Positions 60,462-64,000 of a stretch of 64,000 bases of DNA are shown here, one piece after another. Positions within the stretch are counted from its first letter, which is position 1; each line of letters begins with the position of its first letter. The notes under the pieces were generated by a model that saw only the letters and a list, made by a program, of their open reading frames with translations, was not told the origin of the DNA and did no database searches. Made by a program: the position numbers and the translations under genes. This stretch comes from RYN-122 sp963761655 (GTDB lineage: Bacteria; Actinomycetota; Actinomycetes; Mycobacteriales; SCTD01), in contig CAVXHI010000002.1 in NCBI GenBank assembly GCA_963761655.1, forward strand, positions 248,001 through 312,000, written 5' to 3'.

Positions 60462-61211
60462 CTGCCCCTCGCGCCCGACGCGCCCGCCCGCCGCTCCCGG
60501 CCGGCGGGCGCGTCGCGTGCAGGGGGCGTCGTCGTCCTCGGTGTCCTGCTGACGCTGCTGGGGCTGGTGGGCGTCCGGCTCCTCGGCAGCGACCCGGCAC
60601 CCGTGGCCGGGGAGGCGCCGGTCGTGCTGGAGCCGTACCGGTACGTCGTCCGGCCGATCGGCGCCGAGCCGTCGTCGGCCGGTCCGCCGACGACGGCCAC
60701 CGCCCGGCTGCCCGTGCGGGGCGGGCTGACCGCGGAGGGCGTCACCCTCACGACCGCCGAGGCCCGCCCCCAGGCGGTGCTGTTCCTGCCCCGGCAGGGC
60801 CTGCAGGCCGCCGCGCCCGCCCTCGACGTCGTCCTCGAGCCGCTCGCCCCCGCACCCCTGCCGGACGGGTACCGCGCCGACGGCAACCGCTACCGGGTGC
60901 GGTTCGGGACCCCGGCCAGGACCGCGCAGCAGGGGGCCTTCGCGACCCTGCAGCTGCGGGCGGCCTCGCCCCGGGACGACCTCGTCGTGCTCGTCCGCAG
61001 CGCCGCGCAGTGGACGCCGGTCGAGACGACGCCGGGGCCCGGCGGCTTCTTCGGGGCGCCGTTCACCGGGCCGTACGAGTACCAGCTGGCGTCCCGGGAG
61101 ACGGCCCCGCCGCAGGACCGGTCGGTCCCGCTCGTGCTGGGCGGCGCCGTGCTGGTGCTGCTGCTGGCGGTCGGGGCCCTGCGGTCGAGGACCCGGCAGA
61201 CCAGCCCCTGA
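60462..61211 (+). CDS. Two-TM membrane protein with extracytoplasmic domain, probable CTG start
   Basis: 249 residues from CTG 60462, which has GGAAG at 60452-60456. A basic N-terminus (ARRSRPAGASRAGG) leads into helix 1 (VVVLGVLLTLLGLVGVRLL); a ~170-residue outside domain (PRQGLQAAAPALDVVLEPLA) and a final helix (SVPLVLGGAVLVLLLAVGAL) follow. The first GTG (near 60602) is after helix 1. The terminator-like stem at 60476-60515 lies within the first codons, so the start is uncertain. Function unknown; it may act with the upstream LVIVD protein. Confidence 0.62.
   Translation: MPLAPDAPARRSRPAGASRAGGVVVLGVLLTLLGLVGVRLLGSDPAPVAGEAPVVLEPYRYVVRPIGAEPSSAGPPTTATARLPVRGGLTAEGVTLTTAEARPQAVLFLPRQGLQAAAPALDVVLEPLAPAPLPDGYRADGNRYRVRFGTPARTAQQGAFATLQLRAASPRDDLVVLVRSAAQWTPVETTPGPGGFFGAPFTGPYEYQLASRETAPPQDRSVPLVLGGAVLVLLLAVGALRSRTRQTSP
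60476..60515 (+). terminator. Strong hairpin overlapping the next gene's start region
   Basis: A perfect 13-bp stem (CGACGCGCCCGCC 60476-60488, complement 60503-60515), 17 bases after the LVIVD stop. It fits a terminator for that gene but lies inside the first codons of the membrane-protein gene, so it may act as an attenuator. Confidence 0.55.
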
Positions 61212-61265
61212 CGTGCGGCTGGTCGGCGGGTGTCGGTGGCGGGTCTGCCGGGGAGTGCAGGTCGC

Positions 61266-62615
61266 ATGAGCACCCCGGACCTCAAGAAGGCCATCACCGG
61301 CCCGATGCTGTTCCTGTTCATCCTCGGCGACGTGCTGGGGGCGGGCATCTACGCCCTCGTCGGCGTCATCGCGGGGGAGACGGGCGGCGCGGTGTGGGCC
61401 CCCCTGCTGCTCGCGCTGGTGCTCGCCCTGCTGACCGCCGGCTCCTACACCGAGCTGGTCACCAAGCACCCGCGTGCGGGGGGAGCGGCCGTGTTCGCCA
61501 AGCGCGCCTACGGCAACGACGCCGTCGCGTTCGTCGTCGGCTTCTGCATGGCCGCCGCCGGAGTGGTGTCGGCCGCCGGGCTGGCGCTGGCGTTCGCCGG
61601 CGACTACCTCGGTCAGCTCGTCGGCGTTCCGCAGGTGCCCGCCGCGGTGGTGTTCCTGCTGCTGGTCGGCCTGCTCAACGCGCGCGGCATCAAGGAGAGC
61701 CTGCGGGCGAACATGGTCATGACCTGCGTCGAGGTGGGCGGCCTGCTGCTCGTCGTCGTCCTCGGCGCGATCGTCGTGGGGCGCGGGCGGGGCGACGTCG
61801 GGCGGCTGCTCGAGTTCTCGCCGGAGCGCAGCGTCCCGGCGGCCGTGCTGGGCGGCAGCCTGCTGGCGTACTACTCGTTCGTCGGGTTCGAGACCTCGGC
61901 GAACGTCGCGGAGGAGACCGAGGACGTCCGCCGCACCTACCCGCGTGCGCTGTTCGGGGCGCTGCTCGTCGCGGGCCTCGCGTACCTGCTCGTCGGGCTG
62001 GCCGTGAGCGCGAGCGTCCCCACCGACACGCTGGCCGGCAGCAGCGGCCCGCTGCTGGAGGTCGTCCGGGCCTCCCGGGTGGGCCTGCCGGAGGGCGTCT
62101 TCAGCCTCATCGCGCTCATCGCCGTCGCGAACGGCGCGCTGCTCACGATGGTCATGGCGAGCCGGCTGGTGTTCGGCATGAGCCGCGACGGGCTGCTGCC
62201 GCCGCTGCTGAGCCGGGTGCTGCCCGGCCGCCGCACGCCCTGGACGGCCATCGTCGCCACGACCGCCGTCGCCGTCGTGCTCGTGCTGTTCGGGTCGCTC
62301 GCGACGCTCGCCAGCACCGTCGTGCTGCTGCTGCTCGTGGTGTTCGCCAGCACCAACCTCGCCGTCCTCGTGCTGCGGCGCGAGACGGTGGAGCACGACC
62401 ACGTGCGGGTGCCGACCGTCGTGCCGGTGCTCGGGCTCGGGTCCGTGGTGCTGCTGGCGACGCAGCAGACGGCGCAGGTCTGGGCGTTCGGCGGGCTGCT
62501 CCTGCTGCTCGGCCTGCTGCTGCACGCCGTCACCCGCGGCGCCTCCCGCCGCGGTGTCGACCCGTACCCGACGGGCGAGCCGGCTCCGGCCGCCGCCGAG
62601 GCCGAGCGCGGCTGA
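61266..62615 (+). CDS. APC superfamily amino-acid permease
   Basis: 449 residues with about 12 membrane helices. The N-terminal motif GPMLFLFILGDVLGAGIYAL (unwound helix 1) and FVGFETSANVAEETEDVRRT in the middle are typical of the APC family, cationic or broad amino-acid type. The substrate is inferred. ATG 61266 (MSTPDLKKAITG) is preferred to the longer frame from 61230. It converges on lhr with 21 bases between. Confidence 0.88.
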   Translation: MSTPDLKKAITGPMLFLFILGDVLGAGIYALVGVIAGETGGAVWAPLLLALVLALLTAGSYTELVTKHPRAGGAAVFAKRAYGNDAVAFVVGFCMAAAGVVSAAGLALAFAGDYLGQLVGVPQVPAAVVFLLLVGLLNARGIKESLRANMVMTCVEVGGLLLVVVLGAIVVGRGRGDVGRLLEFSPERSVPAAVLGGSLLAYYSFVGFETSANVAEETEDVRRTYPRALFGALLVAGLAYLLVGLAVSASVPTDTLAGSSGPLLEVVRASRVGLPEGVFSLIALIAVANGALLTMVMASRLVFGMSRDGLLPPLLSRVLPGRRTPWTAIVATTAVAVVLVLFGSLATLASTVVLLLLVVFASTNLAVLVLRRETVEHDHVRVPTVVPVLGLGSVVLLATQQTAQVWAFGGLLLLLGLLLHAVTRGASRRGVDPYPTGEPAPAAAEAERG

Positions 62616-62636
62616 GCGGGCGCAGCCGCAGCCGGG

Positions 62637-64000
62637 TCAGACGCGGAGGCGCAGGCCCTTCGACGTCGGCCTGAACCCGGCGGTCTCCAGCGCCAGACCG
62701 AGCGCGCTGGTGAGCGCCGGCTCGCCGTCGGCCTTCTCGACGGTGAGCTTGCCGAGGGCGCCGTCCCGGACGGCCAGCGCGAGGGCGTCGACGGCGGGGG
62801 CGATGCAGCTCTCGGTCTCGTCGAAGGACAGCAGCGTCTTGCCGCCCCGCTCGACGTAGAGCACCAGGGCGCCGTCGACGAGCACGACGAGCGCGCCGGC
62901 CTTGCGCCCCGGGCGGTGGCCGGACTCCTGCGGCGGCCAGGGCAGGGCGGCGCCGTAGGGGTTCGCGGGGTCGGTGGAGGCCATCACGACGGCACGGGCC
63001 TCGTCGCGGCGCTGCCGCTGCGGCCGGGCGTCGTAGCGCGGGCTGTCCCAGCCGCCGGGGACGGGGGAGGTCCAGAGCGGCTCGGCCTCCTTCGGCTTCT
63101 CGGCCGCGAGCGCGCGCATCCGGTCGACGGCCCCGGCGGCGGCGAACTGGGCCGCGCCGAGCCCTTCGACGAAGTACCCGCGGCGCACCCGGCCGGCCTC
63201 CTCGAACGCCTTGAGGACGGCGTAGACGCCGGCGAACCCGCCGGGGACGCGCTCGGCCATGACGGCGCCGCGGGTGACGATGCCGTGCCGGTCGAGCAGC
63301 ACCTCGGCGAGCGCGTGCGTACGACGGGTGGCGTCGGGGTCGCGGTCGGGCAGCCGCGACCACCGGCCGGGCATCGTCGACGACGTCCCGGTGCTGCGGG
63401 TGGGCATGACCGGCCGGCTGTACCGGGAGCGCTGCCGGGCGGCAGGGGCCTTCTTGAGCGAGTGCGCGGTCTTGCCGCCCCGGAACAGCACGCGCAGCGG
63501 CTGCAGGGTGTCGTTGGTGACGAGCCCGGCCCAGACGAGGTCCCAGACGGCCTGCTCCAGCGCCTTCTCGTCGGACGCCGCCGCCCCGGCCCGGTCGGCC
63601 AGCTGGCGGAAGAACAGCGCGGCGCCGCCGTCGAGGGCCTCGAGGACGGCGTCGTGCAGGGGCGTGCCGGAGTACGCGGCAGGGGGCGACAGCAGCAGGT
63701 CGGCGCTGTCGGCCAGCACCAGGGAGACCCAGCCGTCGTTGCCGGGCAGTGACCCGCCCCCGGCCCACAGCACCTCGCCGGCCGCCGTCAGCTCGTCGAG
63801 CATCGAGCTCGTGTAGCCCGCCACCCGGCTGGGGAGCACCAGCGTCTCGAGGGCGGACGCGGGCACGGGCACGCCGTTGAGCTGCTCGAGCACCCGCAGG
63901 AGCGCGTCGACGCCGCGCCCCGAGCTCGTCCCGAGGCCCTGCCACTGCGGCAGGAAGCGGGCCAGGGCCTCGGGCGGCACCGGCTCGACCTCCTTGCGGA
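62637..64000 (-). CDS. lhr: Lhr-type ATP-dependent helicase, C-terminal part (partial)
   Basis: About 454 residues of the C-terminal region of Lhr, the large helicase linked to DNA repair in actinobacteria; the motor domains lie outside the window. Recognisable pieces are WVSLVLADSADLLLSP, LVWAGLVTNDTLQPLR, RGYFVEGLGAAQFA and DPANPYGAALPWP, in the order found in this family. The frame is open to the edge (KEVEP precedes PPEALARFLP), so no start is present. The tandem nei genes nearby support a repair role. Confidence 0.88.
   Translation of the reverse strand, partial: RKEVEPVPPEALARFLPQWQGLGTSSGRGVDALLRVLEQLNGVPVPASALETLVLPSRVAGYTSSMLDELTAAGEVLWAGGGSLPGNDGWVSLVLADSADLLLSPPAAYSGTPLHDAVLEALDGGAALFFRQLADRAGAAASDEKALEQAVWDLVWAGLVTNDTLQPLRVLFRGGKTAHSLKKAPAARQRSRYSRPVMPTRSTGTSSTMPGRWSRLPDRDPDATRRTHALAEVLLDRHGIVTRGAVMAERVPGGFAGVYAVLKAFEEAGRVRRGYFVEGLGAAQFAAAGAVDRMRALAAEKPKEAEPLWTSPVPGGWDSPRYDARPQRQRRDEARAVVMASTDPANPYGAALPWPPQESGHRPGRKAGALVVLVDGALVLYVERGGKTLLSFDETESCIAPAVDALALAVRDGALGKLTVEKADGEPALTSALGLALETAGFRPTSKGLRLRV

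Noticed and set aside
1..64000. tRNA or rRNA genes, CRISPR arrays, insertion sequences, prophage or replication origin
   Set aside because: No cloverleaf-like tRNA sequences, spaced direct repeats, transposase or integrase motifs were seen while reading both strands. A covariance search was not possible, so a small RNA gene could be missed.

Overview
The window is very GC-rich with GTG-heavy starts and almost no intergenic space. It is a chromosomal stretch of an actinobacterium (Actinomycetota). The core order (infB end, ylxP, rbfA, DHH phosphoesterase, truB, ribF, rpsO, pnp, M16 peptidase, dapB, thyX, dapA, rnj, ftsK, rimO, pgsA, cinA, clgR, pspA, pspM) is the conserved actinobacterial block, and the clgR-pspA-pspM end matches the mycobacterial locus. 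An SsgA-like protein suggests a lineage related to sporulating or filamentous actinomycetes; the genus cannot be told from the sequence alone.

Layout. 1-8000: translation and RNA processing (infB end, ylxP, rbfA, nrnA-like, truB, ribF, rpsO, pnp), interrupted by a reverse-strand secreted matrixin-like protease and a stand-alone receiver. 8000-15120: DUF2855 protein, an ABC exporter with a LolA-like secreted protein, a divergent two-component system, and an RDD membrane protein. 15200-17700: M16 peptidase, dapB and a membrane protein. 17700-35830: accessory and signalling region with two tandem proteins that look like B12-binding-fold plus LuxR-HTH fusions (one frameshifted), three cyclic-di-GMP proteins, an aldehyde dehydrogenase, a YcaQ-type DNA glycosylase, a zinc-ribbon SDR, a divergent EamA/Lrp pair, tandem double-GNAT proteins, thyX and an SsgA-like gene. 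35830-49170: dapA, rnj, a 794-residue MscL-like protein on the reverse strand, ftsK, rimO, pgsA, cinA, clgR, pspA, pspM. 49220-52880: a six-gene unit related to methylamine-dehydrogenase maturation (MauE, a thioredoxin-like MauD analogue) ending in a Tat-exported, 18-cysteine MauA-like domain fused to LGFP repeats. 53160-64000: two tandem Nei-type glycosylases, a fungalysin-like protease with an LPXTG anchor (frameshifted), an LVIVD-repeat secreted protein, a two-TM membrane protein, an APC permease and the C-terminal part of an Lhr helicase.

Two themes run through the window. First, at least nine genes have a (T/C)ANNNT -10-like hexamer 6-7 bases before the start codon, the arrangement expected for leaderless mRNAs. 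Second, four genes have no ATG, GTG or TTG at the expected place but do have a CTG, usually with a ribosome-binding site or a CTGA overlap with the upstream stop. Four genes carry apparent single-base frameshifts; whether these are real or assembly errors cannot be decided from the sequence. The best candidate for an undescribed system is the MauE/thioredoxin/MauA-LGFP operon, followed by the B12-fold/LuxR tandem and the MscL-like protein with very long disordered regions.
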